Origin: Methylococcales bacterium
GTDB lineage: Bacteria; Pseudomonadota; Gammaproteobacteria; Methylococcales; Methylomonadaceae
Direction of reading: 5' to 3'
Length of the DNA: 42,148 nucleotides
Assembly: GCA_030654015.1 (NCBI GenBank)
Contig: JAURYI010000134.1
Coordinates: 1 to 42,148 of the forward strand
The notes below the pieces were generated by a model, which had not been told where the DNA came from, made no database searches, and was given only the letters and a program-made list of their open reading frames with translations. The stretch's first letter is position 1, and each line of letters starts with the position of its first letter. Of the stretch, positions 16,303 through 25,500 are shown in pieces. The position numbers were made by a program, and so were the translations under genes.

Positions 16303-16617
16303 TTACCACGACAACCGTAAACTGTTTTGCCGATACTGCTGCGGTTGCGGGTAATACTGCACAGGCGGTTGCTGATAATAACGCACTGGAGGCTGTTGAT
16401 AATAACGTGGCGGGGGCTGGTAATAAACAACAGGCGGCGGTGGCGCATAATAACGCCCCTGTGGCTGGTAGCGGCGACCATGATAATGTTCACGATGCCC
16501 CCAGCCGCCACCATAACCACCTCGCCCGTAACCGCCGCGCCCATAACCATCATGATCGGCATAAGACAACGGCGAAAACAGAATAACAGCCGCCGCCAAT
16601 AAAAATATTTTTTTCAT
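16303..16617 (-). CDS. Small secreted Gly/Tyr/Pro-rich protein
   Basis: A 104-residue protein of unknown function. The first 20 residues are a clear Sec signal (MKKIFLLAAAVILFSPLSYA) with likely cleavage before DHDGYG. The mature part is low-complexity: a GYGRGGYGRGGYGGGWGH stretch, then repeated YYxPPP and RYYQQPPV units. Such composition suits an extracellular or cell-envelope protein; His/Tyr content could allow metal binding but this is not shown. An AGAGGA ribosome site precedes the ATG. It is monocistronic, facing away from the arsenic operon. Confidence 0.7.
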   Translation of the reverse strand: MKKIFLLAAAVILFSPLSYADHDGYGRGGYGRGGYGGGWGHREHYHGRRYQPQGRYYAPPPPVVYYQPPPRYYQQPPVRYYQQPPVQYYPQPQQYRQNSLRLSW

Positions 16618-16779
16618 GGGTGTATCCTCTTAAAGTGAATGTATTGTTTTTAACATTGGCTATAGCTTATGCCCTGTAACATTAATGGAAGCTGAATGAA
16701 AAAAATTAGAGCAACCAAACCAACTCAGATGCTTAACAGGGTTTTTCGTTCCATTACTCCCTAATCAATATTTTTTAAT

Positions 16780-16814
16780 TTGTATTATTTCAATGATAGT
16801 TGTACTATTGAAAT
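16780..16814 (+). promoter_or_regulatory. Promoter and likely ArsR operator of the ars operon
   Basis: TTGTAT at 16780-16785 and TACTAT at 16803-16808 are 17 bp apart, a fair sigma70 match. An inverted repeat ATTTCAAT (16787-16794) and ATTGAAAT (16807-16814) spans the spacer and -10 box and touches the arsR start codon. Binding there would block the promoter. The predicted start point falls about at the ATG, which has no ribosome site, so arsR may be leaderless. Confidence 0.55.
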
Positions 16815-17186
16815 ATGGAAAAAAACATTGCAACTTCTATTTTTGAATCACTATCGTCTGGCGTGCGGCTTGATGTGTTCCGTCTACTCGTTAAAAAAGG
16901 TAAGGACGGACTGGTCGCGGGTGAAATTGCGACCGCGCTTAATGTGCCGCCGACGAATCTTTCTTTTCACTTGAAAGCACTCACGCAAACAGGTTTGCTG
17001 ACGGTTGAGCAAGAAGGGCGTTTTCAACGCTATCGGGCTAACCTTCGGCTCATGCTGGATTTAATCGCCTATCTCACTGAAGAGTGCTGTGCTGGGCATC
17101 CTGAACAATGCGCAGAATTGCGTGAAGCCTCAGAATGTTGTGATGCGGTATTACCTGCACTGTTATCAACGCCAATAAAATTTTAA
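16815..17186 (+). CDS. arsR: ArsR-family As(III)-responsive repressor
   Basis: A 123-residue winged-helix repressor that should release DNA on binding arsenite. The recognition-helix region is VPPTNLSFHLKALTQTGLL (about 44-62). It lacks the ELCVCDL metal site of plasmid-type ArsR. Instead, Cys91-Cys92-x6-Cys99 (EECCAGHPEQC) lies near the C-terminus, as in the Acidithiobacillus-type ArsR with a C-terminal three-Cys site, plus Cys108-Cys109. It heads arsR-arsC-arsD-arsA-acr3 and probably represses itself through the operator at its start. Confidence 0.92.
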   Translation: MEKNIATSIFESLSSGVRLDVFRLLVKKGKDGLVAGEIATALNVPPTNLSFHLKALTQTGLLTVEQEGRFQRYRANLRLMLDLIAYLTEECCAGHPEQCAELREASECCDAVLPALLSTPIKF

Positions 17187-17237
17187 GCCATTTAATTCAG
17201 AAATTTATTAACTATTTACCTTTCAAAGAGGTGTTTT

Positions 17238-17729
17238 ATGCAAGATAAAGTGTTTAGTGTACTGTTTTTATGTACTGGTAATTCAGCGCGTAGCATTATG
17301 GCAGAAGCGATCTTAAATCATGTCGGCAAAGGACGTTTTCAGGCTTATAGTGCAGGCAGTATGCCGACAGGTGTTGTCAATCCATTTGCCTTAAAGCAAT
17401 TAGAAAAAGAAGGCATGGTTTTAGAAAATCCGCGTAGTAAAAGCTGGCAAGAATTTGCACAACCCGATTCACCGCATTTGGATTTTGTCATTACAGTATG
17501 CGATAACGCGGCGGGTGAAGTATGCCCAGTCTGGGCAGGACAGCCCATTACCGCACATTGGGGGGTATTTGATCCTGCCGCCGCTGAGGAAGATCAAAAG
17601 AATATTGCCTTTGCTCAAGCCTTTACCATTTTACATCGCCGTATTTCGTTGTTTGCTTCGTTAAATTTATCCAGCTTAAATGATTTAGCGTTGAAACAAA
17701 GTGTGCGTGACATTGGTTTAGTTAATTAA
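17238..17729 (+). CDS. arsC: Arsenate reductase, low-MW phosphatase type
   Basis: A 163-residue enzyme reducing As(V) to As(III). The phosphatase-like loop CTGNSARS has the nucleophile Cys12 and Arg18. Cys88 and Cys96 (VCDNAAGEVCPVW) are placed to relay the disulfide, as in the thioredoxin-coupled group. The Asp of WGVFDPA (about 112) is the likely general acid. AGAGG lies upstream of the ATG. The gene is 51 bp after arsR and 12 bp before arsD. Confidence 0.93.
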   Translation: MQDKVFSVLFLCTGNSARSIMAEAILNHVGKGRFQAYSAGSMPTGVVNPFALKQLEKEGMVLENPRSKSWQEFAQPDSPHLDFVITVCDNAAGEVCPVWAGQPITAHWGVFDPAAAEEDQKNIAFAQAFTILHRRISLFASLNLSSLNDLALKQSVRDIGLVN

Positions 17730-17741
17730 GGAGATTCTCAG

Positions 17742-18104
17742 ATGAAACAAATTCAAGTTTTTGACCCTGCGTTATGCTGTAGCACAGGTGTTTGTGGTGT
17801 CGATGTTGAGCAACCGTTAGTCGATTTTTCCGCCGATATAGAGTGGGCAAAGCAACACGGGGCGCACATTGAACGTTTTAATTTAGCACAACAACCGATG
17901 GTATTTGCTGAAAATTCAACTGTCAGAGGGTTTTTGGAACGCTCTGGTGCAGACGCATTGCCGTTGATTTTGCTGGACGGCGAAATCGCTTTAGCAGGAC
18001 GTTATCCGAGTCGTACTGAATTAACCCATTGGGCAAATATCATTGAAGTTGAAGCCGAAGCAGAACCCGTCAAAAGTTGCTGTTCTGGCAAACAATCGTG
18101 CTAA
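17742..18104 (+). CDS. arsD: ArsD arsenic metallochaperone
   Basis: A 120-residue chaperone that hands As(III) to the ArsA ATPase. Cys12-Cys13 and Cys18 (ALCCSTGVC), the three cysteines needed for transfer, are present. The C-terminal cysteines Cys113-Cys114 and Cys120 (SCCSGKQSC) are also kept. AAGGAG precedes the ATG. It is directly followed by arsA (8 bp), as usual. Confidence 0.95.
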   Translation: MKQIQVFDPALCCSTGVCGVDVEQPLVDFSADIEWAKQHGAHIERFNLAQQPMVFAENSTVRGFLERSGADALPLILLDGEIALAGRYPSRTELTHWANIIEVEAEAEPVKSCCSGKQSC

Positions 18105-18112
18105 ACACTGCA

Positions 18113-19891
18113 ATGAACTATTTAATCAAGCCACCGCGTTTTTTGTTTTTTACGGGCAAAGGCGGTGTTGGTAAAACGTCAATTGCCTGTGCTACCGCGA
18201 TTCATTTAGCGGAAACAGGGCAACGGGTGTTATTGGTCAGCACTGACCCCGCTTCAAATGTCGGACAGGTTTTTGGTATTCACATCGGCAATCAAATCAC
18301 CGCCATTCCTAGCATTCCTCTGTTAGCCGCGTTAGAAATTGACCCGCAAGCGGCGGCTCAAGTGTATCGCAATCGGATTGTTGATCCTGTACGCGGCGTG
18401 TTACCTGATGCTGTGGTTAAGAGTATTGAAGAACAATTGTCGGGAGCTTGCACCACCGAAATTGCGGCGTTTGATGAATTTACCGCCTTGCTGATTGATT
18501 CGGCATTAACCGACGCTTACGACCATATTATTTTTGACACCGCACCCACAGGACACACGATTCGTTTATTGTCACTGCCCACCGCGTGGAGCGGCTTTTT
18601 AGAAGCAGGTAAAGGCGATGCCTCTTGTCTGGGACCATTAGCGGGATTGGAAAAACAGCGTTCTCAATATAAAGCCGCTGTTGATGCCTTAGCGAATCCA
18701 GAGCGCACACGTTTAATTTTGGTGGCTAGAGCGCAACAGGCAACCTTACGCGAAGTGGCTCGTACTCACGAAGAACTGGCGGCAATTGGTTTATCGCAAC
18801 AATATCTAGTCATTAATGGCATTCTGCCCAGCATTGAAGCAGACCATGATGCGTTAGCCGCCGCTATTTTCCAGCGTGAACAAACTGCGCTGAATACCAT
18901 TCCTGCTCCGTTGAAAGCCTTACCTTGCGATTTTGTGATGCTTAAAGCCTTTAATTTGGTTGGGCTTGATGCATTACGCCACTTGCTGATTGAATCGCCG
19001 CCACACATTCAAGTAGCGATTGATGCACCGATTGAATTGAACGCCCCTAACTTATCTGAACTGGTGAATGGTATCGCGGCGGACGGTCACGGTTTAGTGA
19101 TGTTAATGGGTAAAGGCGGCGTAGGAAAAACCACACTCGCCGCTGCGATTGCCGTAGAACTTGCGCATCGTGGCTTGCCCGTACATTTAACCACTTCCGA
19201 CCCTGCCGCACATTTAACCGAAACCTTGAATGGCGTTTTGAATAATTTGACTGTCAGTCGTATTGACCCTCAAGTTGAAACAGAACGCTATCGTCAACAC
19301 GTTTTAGATACCAAAGGCGCGAAACTCGATGAACAAGGGCGGGCATTGCTAGAAGAAGATTTACGCTCACCTTGCACTGAAGAAATTGCCGTGTTTCAAG
19401 CCTTCTCACGCATTATTCGAGAAGCGGGAAAAAAATTCGTGGTGATGGACACCGCGCCGACAGGTCACACCCTGCTATTGCTTGATGCGACAGGCGCGTA
19501 TCACCGTGAAGTCAGCCGACAAATGAGCGATTCAAGCGTACATTACCTGACACCGATGATGCAGTTGCAAGATGAAAAACAAACTAAAGTATTGCTAGTC
19601 ACTCTAGCAGAAACCACGCCCGTACTGGAAGCCGCTAACTTACAAGCCGATTTACAACGGGCAGGCATTGAACCGTGGGCATGGATTATTAACAACAGTC
19701 TGGCGGCAACAGTGACTCACTCTGCTTTATTACATCAACGCGCCATGAATGAATTGCGTGAAATCAACGCGGTTGCCACCCAACACGCTAAACGTTATGC
19801 CATCGTACCGCTACTGAAAGAAGAGCCGATAGGCGTAACACGGTTGCTGGAATTGACGGGCGCATTAGCAACCAAGAACGGTAATTTTTAG
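18113..19891 (+). CDS. arsA: ArsA arsenite-stimulated ATPase
   Basis: A 592-residue two-domain ATPase that energises As(III) export. Both halves have a Walker A (TGKGGVGKTS at 14-23; MGKGGVGKTT near 333-342) and the DTAPTGHT signature. The metal-site cysteines Cys113, Cys172 and Cys422 fall at the same numbers as in E. coli R773 ArsA. The ATG at 18113 is used; a start at 18077 would overlap arsD and add an unrelated tail. ArsA classically partners ArsB, but here it is followed by acr3, a combination found in many environmental bacteria. Confidence 0.96.
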   Translation: MNYLIKPPRFLFFTGKGGVGKTSIACATAIHLAETGQRVLLVSTDPASNVGQVFGIHIGNQITAIPSIPLLAALEIDPQAAAQVYRNRIVDPVRGVLPDAVVKSIEEQLSGACTTEIAAFDEFTALLIDSALTDAYDHIIFDTAPTGHTIRLLSLPTAWSGFLEAGKGDASCLGPLAGLEKQRSQYKAAVDALANPERTRLILVARAQQATLREVARTHEELAAIGLSQQYLVINGILPSIEADHDALAAAIFQREQTALNTIPAPLKALPCDFVMLKAFNLVGLDALRHLLIESPPHIQVAIDAPIELNAPNLSELVNGIAADGHGLVMLMGKGGVGKTTLAAAIAVELAHRGLPVHLTTSDPAAHLTETLNGVLNNLTVSRIDPQVETERYRQHVLDTKGAKLDEQGRALLEEDLRSPCTEEIAVFQAFSRIIREAGKKFVVMDTAPTGHTLLLLDATGAYHREVSRQMSDSSVHYLTPMMQLQDEKQTKVLLVTLAETTPVLEAANLQADLQRAGIEPWAWIINNSLAATVTHSALLHQRAMNELREINAVATQHAKRYAIVPLLKEEPIGVTRLLELTGALATKNGNF

Positions 19892-19913
19892 TTAAGTACA
19901 GTGGAGACTATTC

Positions 19914-20972
19914 ATGAACCAGCCCATCTTCTCAAAAAAAGGATTGTCTTTTCTTGACCGATTTTTAACGCTGTGGATTTTCGCGGCAATGGCAATCGGT
20001 GTTGCTATCGGCTTTGCCTTTCCGATTGAAGTGAATAACCTCAACAGCGCGGTATCCGTCGGCACAACCAATATTCCGATTGCTATCGGTTTAATTCTCA
20101 TGATGTACCCGCCACTGGCTAAAGTGCATTATGAAGAACTGGGTGATGTGTTTCGCAACTGGAAAATTTTAATCGCTTCACTACTGCAAAACTGGATTAT
20201 CGGTCCGCTGTTAATGTTCGTGTTAGCCATCGTATTTCTGCGTGACTACCCAGAATACATGACAGGGCTGATTTTAATCGGCTTAGCGCGTTGTATCGCA
20301 ATGGTGATTGTCTGGAATGAACTGGCGCGTGGTGATAACGAATACGCAGCAGGTCTAGTAGCATTTAACAGCGTATTTCAAGTGCTGTTTTACAGCGTTT
20401 ATGCGTGGTTATTTATCACCATACTGCCCCCACTATTCGGTATGCAGGGCAGTCTAGTGGAAATTACCATCGGCGAGATTGCCAAAAGCGTGTTTATCTA
20501 TCTGGGCATTCCGTTTATTGCTGGATTTTTGACGCGCTGGGTATTAATTCGGGCGAAAGGTAAAGACTGGTATCAGCATAGTTTTATACCAAAAATCAGC
20601 CCACTAACTTTAATCGCCCTGCTATTTACCATCGTGGTGATGTTCTCACTAAAAGGTGACTTGATTGTGCAGTTACCGCTAGATGTAGTGCGCATTGCCA
20701 TTCCGTTGTTGATTTATTTTGTGGTGATGTTTTTAGTGAGTTTTTGGATGGGCAAGGCAATTGGCGCAGGCTATGAAAAAACAACCACGCTCGCATTTAC
20801 TGCCGCCAGCAATAATTTTGAACTCGCCATTGCCGTTGCAGTAGCCGTATTCGGCATTAACAGTGGCGCAGCATTTGCCGCTGTTATCGGGCCGCTGATT
20901 GAAGTACCCGTCATGATTGGTTTGGTCAATGTCGCTTTTTACTATCAGAAAAAATATTTTACCCCCCATTAG
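19914..20972 (+). CDS. acr3: Acr3-family arsenite efflux permease
   Basis: A 352-residue inner-membrane carrier with about ten hydrophobic segments, exporting As(III). The conserved cysteine is Cys127 in [18 protein letters not shown], and a conserved Glu lies near the end (about E330, GPLIEVPVM). Both are features of Acr3 rather than ArsB. It starts 22 bp after arsA with GGAG upstream. Its last 56 bases overlap a possible zinc-ribbon gene in another frame. Confidence 0.95.
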   Translation: MNQPIFSKKGLSFLDRFLTLWIFAAMAIGVAIGFAFPIEVNNLNSAVSVGTTNIPIAIGLILMMYPPLAKVHYEELGDVFRNWKILIASLLQNWIIGPLLMFVLAIVFLRDYPEYMTGLILIGLARCIAMVIVWNELARGDNEYAAGLVAFNSVFQVLFYSVYAWLFITILPPLFGMQGSLVEITIGEIAKSVFIYLGIPFIAGFLTRWVLIRAKGKDWYQHSFIPKISPLTLIALLFTIVVMFSLKGDLIVQLPLDVVRIAIPLLIYFVVMFLVSFWMGKAIGAGYEKTTTLAFTAASNNFELAIAVAVAVFGINSGAAFAAVIGPLIEVPVMIGLVNVAFYYQKKYFTPH

Positions 20973-21099
20973 TTGCGTAGTTTGTGGACATATTGGCGAC
21001 AATATAACGTTGTTTCGAGCTAACCTAAGAAATCAGGAAGTCTATTACTGCCCTCACTGTGTGAATGATGCTCTGCATTCACAGCAACAATCAAAGTAA
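20917..21099 (+). CDS. Possible zinc-ribbon microprotein overlapping acr3
   Basis: An open frame of 60 codons whose second half, outside acr3, encodes [10 protein letters not shown], about 20 residues, then [12 protein letters not shown]. Two CxxC pairs at this spacing form a small zinc ribbon. The start could be the ATG at 20917 or 20929, both within the 3' end of acr3, suggesting translational coupling. No family is recognised. The four well-spaced cysteines in an otherwise non-coding gap are the support; it could still be the tail of a lost gene. Confidence 0.45.
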   Translation: MVWSMSLFTIRKNILPPISCVVCGHIGDNITLFRANLRNQEVYYCPHCVNDALHSQQQSK

Positions 21100-21151
21100 T
21101 ACCCCACTGTCGTTATTTTCACTTAGCAAAAATTACAATTCAAGGAAAAGT

Positions 21152-21577
21152 ATGAAAAAGAAGTGCTTTACCTTAATGGCATTACTCATGTTTGTAACGA
21201 CTGGAGTATTGGCAAATAGCCTTTTAAAAGAAACAGATATTGAAGCGATGGTGCTTATCGATGCACACCCTACAGAGGAATACAATCTGGCGTATATCGA
21301 AGGCACTCAACATTTCGGCTTCCAATCTAATCATTCTGGTAATTGGGAAAAAGATGTCGAAATACCTCATGTTAGCCAAGAAAATTACCGTGCGGTATTG
21401 GGTGCTGATAAAAACAAGAAAATCGTGATTTACTGCGGTTTTACCAAGTGCGGTCGTTCACATAATGCCGCATTTTGGGCAAAAAAACTCGGCTACACTA
21501 ATGTATACCGTGTACCAAGCGGTATTTCAGCGTGGATAGATGCAGGTTATCCTTACAAAACTAATCTGAATAAATAA
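21152..21577 (+). CDS. Periplasmic rhodanese-like protein
   Basis: A 141-residue protein with a signal peptide (MKKKCFTLMALLMFVTTGVL, cleavage likely after LANS-region residues 21-22). It is followed by a single rhodanese domain: VLIDAHPTEEYNLAYIEGTQ, then VIYCGFTKCGRSHNAA with the presumed active Cys95, then GYTNVYRVPSGISAWIDAGYP. The YCxxxxCxxSHxAA loop differs from the classical CxxGxR loop, so sulfur-transfer activity is uncertain; a second Cys (100) could make a redox pair. AAGGA precedes the ATG. It follows the arsenic genes by about 50 bp from the microprotein and may be co-transcribed. Confidence 0.82.
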   Translation: MKKKCFTLMALLMFVTTGVLANSLLKETDIEAMVLIDAHPTEEYNLAYIEGTQHFGFQSNHSGNWEKDVEIPHVSQENYRAVLGADKNKKIVIYCGFTKCGRSHNAAFWAKKLGYTNVYRVPSGISAWIDAGYPYKTNLNK

Positions 21578-21708
21578 TAGTCATTTTATCAACGGTTAGT
21601 CAGTTTAGTTATGACGGGTAAGGTTAACAGACCTGCTAGGTTTGAACTCCGCGCTATCAAAAATATAAACATCACCCAGTGTTAGGACTACCGAAAAATG
21701 TTGATTCA

Positions 21709-22542
21709 TCAACCACTACTCATCATGCTTTCGGTCACATCCTTGCCGATACCACGGTAACTGATGAAGCGAGCCGAGGAATCAAACACGGGTTCTCCGC
21801 TCACCATTAAATATTTTTGCGAACCATCTGGATTAATTCGACTGTAGACAAAATCGAGAAAAGGTCTTCTGGCTGCTATATTTTCTTCTAAAATATCACG
21901 TTCAACTTCATTCCAGCCTGCACCGTCATTATCTCGAATATTGCCCAGCTCTGGATCAATTCGTATGCCGAGCATTTCCAGTACGGGGCCAAAAATTTTG
22001 GTGAACCGTCCGTTTTCGTCCTGCTCCCAATACCAATCAGAAGACAATTCCGTCAAGCGGCGAAACCGCGCTTCGCTTTCACGCAGTTCAGCGGTGCGTT
22101 CCAGTACAGTTTGTTCCAGCACTTGATTGTAATTTTTCAGCTTACGGTATAACAGTCGCACTTCCAGCATATTGTGTATGCGTGTTTGTACTTCGATTAA
22201 ATCAAAGGGTTTGGCGATAAAATCTTTTGCACCTGCGGCTAGTGCGCGTAACTTGTGAGCGGGTTGCGCAGTGATAACGAGGACAGGAAGGTAGCCATTT
22301 GTTTCAAGATCTTTAAGCTGTTCCATGACCTGAAAACCATCCATTTTAGGCATTTGCAAATCGAGCAGAATGAGATCATAGCGATTTTTGCGGTGCAACT
22401 CATAGACGGTACAAGGATCTACCGTTGATGTCAGGTGAGTGTAGCCGATCTCACTCAGCATTTCTTCAAGCAAAAATATGTTGGACTGCTGATCGTCAAC
22501 AATCAAAATGCGGGCGTTAAAAATTTCTTGTTCGCTAATCAT
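21709..22542 (-). CDS. Response regulator with a PAS domain and no output domain
   Basis: Receiver domain at about residues 8-125: ARILIVDDQQSN, phospho-acceptor Asp61 in LILLDLQMPKMDGF, then VLVITAQPAH and KPFD. A coiled segment (LEQTVLERTAELRESEARF) leads to a PAS domain (TELSSDWYWEQDENGRF ... YRGIGKDVTE) at the very end. Proteins of this plan usually continue into GGDEF or kinase domains; here translation stops after the PAS. The start at 22542 overlaps the kinase stop (ATGATTAG); an ATG at 22560 would add six residues. It is the last gene of a probable crp-kinase-regulator operon. Confidence 0.85.
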   Translation of the reverse strand: MISEQEIFNARILIVDDQQSNIFLLEEMLSEIGYTHLTSTVDPCTVYELHRKNRYDLILLDLQMPKMDGFQVMEQLKDLETNGYLPVLVITAQPAHKLRALAAGAKDFIAKPFDLIEVQTRIHNMLEVRLLYRKLKNYNQVLEQTVLERTAELRESEARFRRLTELSSDWYWEQDENGRFTKIFGPVLEMLGIRIDPELGNIRDNDGAGWNEVERDILEENIAARRPFLDFVYSRINPDGSQKYLMVSGEPVFDSSARFISYRGIGKDVTESMMSSG

Positions 22543-25500
22543 GACAGGTATCCGTTTCATGGGTGTTTTCTACGGTCGCTTTAGAAAATTTCAAGGCATC
22601 ATCCAAAGCATTCATAAATTCGGTAATTTTGATGGGTTTAGTAAGATAGCGAAAAAACCCTGCTTCCAGTCCTTTTTCAATATCGTGCGACATGGCATTG
22701 GCACTGAGGCTAATAACTGGAATGTGCATAGTGGTCGGATCGTTGCGCAGAATATTCAGGGTTTGAATGCCGCAGATACCGGGTAAATTAATGTCCATCA
22801 GTATAACATCTGGAAGATGACTGCGCGCCAGCGACAAGCCTTGATAGCCATCACCGGCACTTAACATAGATAACTGCGGATGCGCTTCAATGATTTGTTC
22901 AACCAACAGTAGATTAGCTGGATTATCTTCTACATAAAGCAGTGTGCGTACTGGGAGGTTTTCAGAAGCAGGCGGCAATAGTTTGGTTAGCGTGATAGTG
23001 CTAATCTCCAGTTGCGGGGTAACATCCCGCAGCAATTCAATATGAAATTCGCTGCCTATACCCACTGTGCTGTTGACGCGAATACTGCCGCCCATCAGTT
23101 CAACCAGTTGTTTGGTGACAACCAGACCAATCCCTGTACCTTCCTCATTACCCGCTTCCTGCCCAAGACGATTAAAGGGCTGAAAAAGTTGCGCCAGTTG
23201 CTCGACTGTCAAGCCCTGACCGCTGTCTTTAATATGGATGGTTATATGATCGCTAGTGCTGGTACAGCTCGCTTCGACTGTTCCATGTTCGCAGTTATAT
23301 TTGATGGCATTAGACAGCAAGTTAATAATAATTTGTTTGATGCGCGTACGATCACCATACGCACACAAGCTATTATCAAAAGGCATAAAAATCATCGTAA
23401 TACCGCGTTTTTCTGCCTGCGATTCAATCATTGATTGGCATTCGCGCATCACTTCAGTCATCGACACTGCTTCATTTGACAGCGATATTTTACCTGATTC
23501 AATCACCGCTAAATCAAGAATTTCGTTAATCAGTTCCAGCAAATACCAGCCTGCTTTGATAATTTGATGCAGCCTTACTATCTGAGCACTCGTTGGTGTT
23601 GGCGAACCGACCTCGAGTAGCTGGGCAAAACCGAGAATCGCATTCAGCGGGGTGCGTAGTTCGTGGCTCATTTTGGACAGAAATTCCGATTTGGCGAGAT
23701 TGGATTTTTCTGCCAACAATGTGGCCGTTTCCAGTTCGAGATTCTTTTCTTGCAATGCGTTGTAGAGCTGTTCGCGCTCTGTATCCAAGCGTTTGCGGAT
23801 AGTATTATCAGTACCTACTAATAAATAGCCGATGATTTTGCCTTTAACATCGCGTAAAGCAGTCACCGATACCACCGCGGGAAAGCGGCTGCTGTCTTTG
23901 CGAATGTAAGTAAGTTCATAAATGTCTTCAATACCGCGTGAGGCTTTGAACACCAAGGCATCGAAGCCCTGCGTAATAGGCGTGGACAGCTCCTGACTCA
24001 ATGCCTCCGCGCGCTCAGTTAATTCTTGTGAATCGGAAATTTCGGCGGGGGTAATTTTGTTTATTACCTCCAAGGCGGTGTAGCCCAACATACGCTCCGC
24101 GCCCACGTTGAATATTTGGATGACACCTTTTTCATCGGTAGCGATACTTGAAAAGTTAGCACTGTTAAAAATGGCATTCTGTAAGGCTTCTGCCTGCTTA
24201 CGGGCAGTAATGTCGCGTAAAATGCAGGTGAAATAGCTTTGATCGCCTAATAACATCTCGTTTATGGTCATCTCTACGGCAAAGAGATTGCCATCCTTAT
24301 GTCGCCCTATTAATTCGTGTCCTTTGCCGTGTGTTTCGTTATTAGTGCTGTAATGCACGAGCGCGTCATCAGGAATCAGTAAGCCGACGTTTTGTTTAAT
24401 GAGTTCGGCGGCGGTATAGCCAAATACGCGCTCGGCGGCAGCATTAACGCTTTCAATGTTACCGTCGCTGCCTTGGAAGGTGATGATGCCGTCCACCACG
24501 GTATTGAGTATGGTCTGAATGCGCACAGTATGGTTGCGTAACGTCTGTTGTACTGCATATTCCTCACTGACATCACGAAACACCAACACTGCCCCAATCA
24601 CTTCATTGTCACGGTCTCGAATCGGCGCACAACTGTCAGCAATATCATGTTCGCTACCATCGCGAGCAATCAGCACGGTGTGATTATCAAGTGCTTGTGT
24701 CGTGCCATATTTTAAAGCATCGTTGATGGGGTTAATTACGGGTTGCCGCGTTGTTTGATTAATAATGCGAAAAATACCATCTATTGAATGACCCACAGCG
24801 TCTGTCTGCGCCCAACCTGTCAGCTGTTCGGCAACAGGATTCATGAGTGTTACCAGCCCTTCTATATCGGTGGCAATGACTGCATCGCCAATCGAATTAA
24901 GCGTAACGCTAAGCCTTTCCTCACTGACTTGTAAAATAACATTGGTTTGTTGAAGTTTTTGATTGGTGTCCTCTTGAATTTCAAGCAAATGCTGAGTTTC
25001 AACAAGAATCCTGTTTTTAAGCCGCCGCTGGGTTTCTTTATAGAACAAATAAGCGAATATCAGTGCAAACAACAGCGTTAATAGGCTGGTAACCACAATG
25101 ACGGTTAATAAATTGCGCATATTCTTGTTGAATAGGGCTTCGCGTTCTGCCAGCCTATTTTTTTCCAGTTGAATAAATGCTGCCATCTCGACACGAATTA
25201 AATTCATCAACGGCTTGCCCAGTTCTCCACGCATATTTGCTTGCAGGGCAGCGAGGTTATGGTCGCGCTGGAATTTAATATTATTTGCTAGATACGCCAA
25301 TTTAGCGGTAACCAAGGGAGCAAGCACATCCAAATGTGAACGCGCTTTAGCGTCTGAAGTCTGTTGTCGCAATGTTGTTAATTGGTCACTGATATGATTG
25401 TGTACTGCCCAATAGGGTTGCAGCCAAGACTCATCATCGGTCAGTAAATAACCGCGCTGCCCTGTCTCGGCATCTTTTAATGCGGATAGCAGTGCATTAC

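Noticed and set aside
22542-22560. Response-regulator start at 22560
   Set aside because: Possible, but neither start has a strong ribosome site. The ATG at 22542 overlaps the kinase stop in the usual coupled way, so it was preferred with low certainty.
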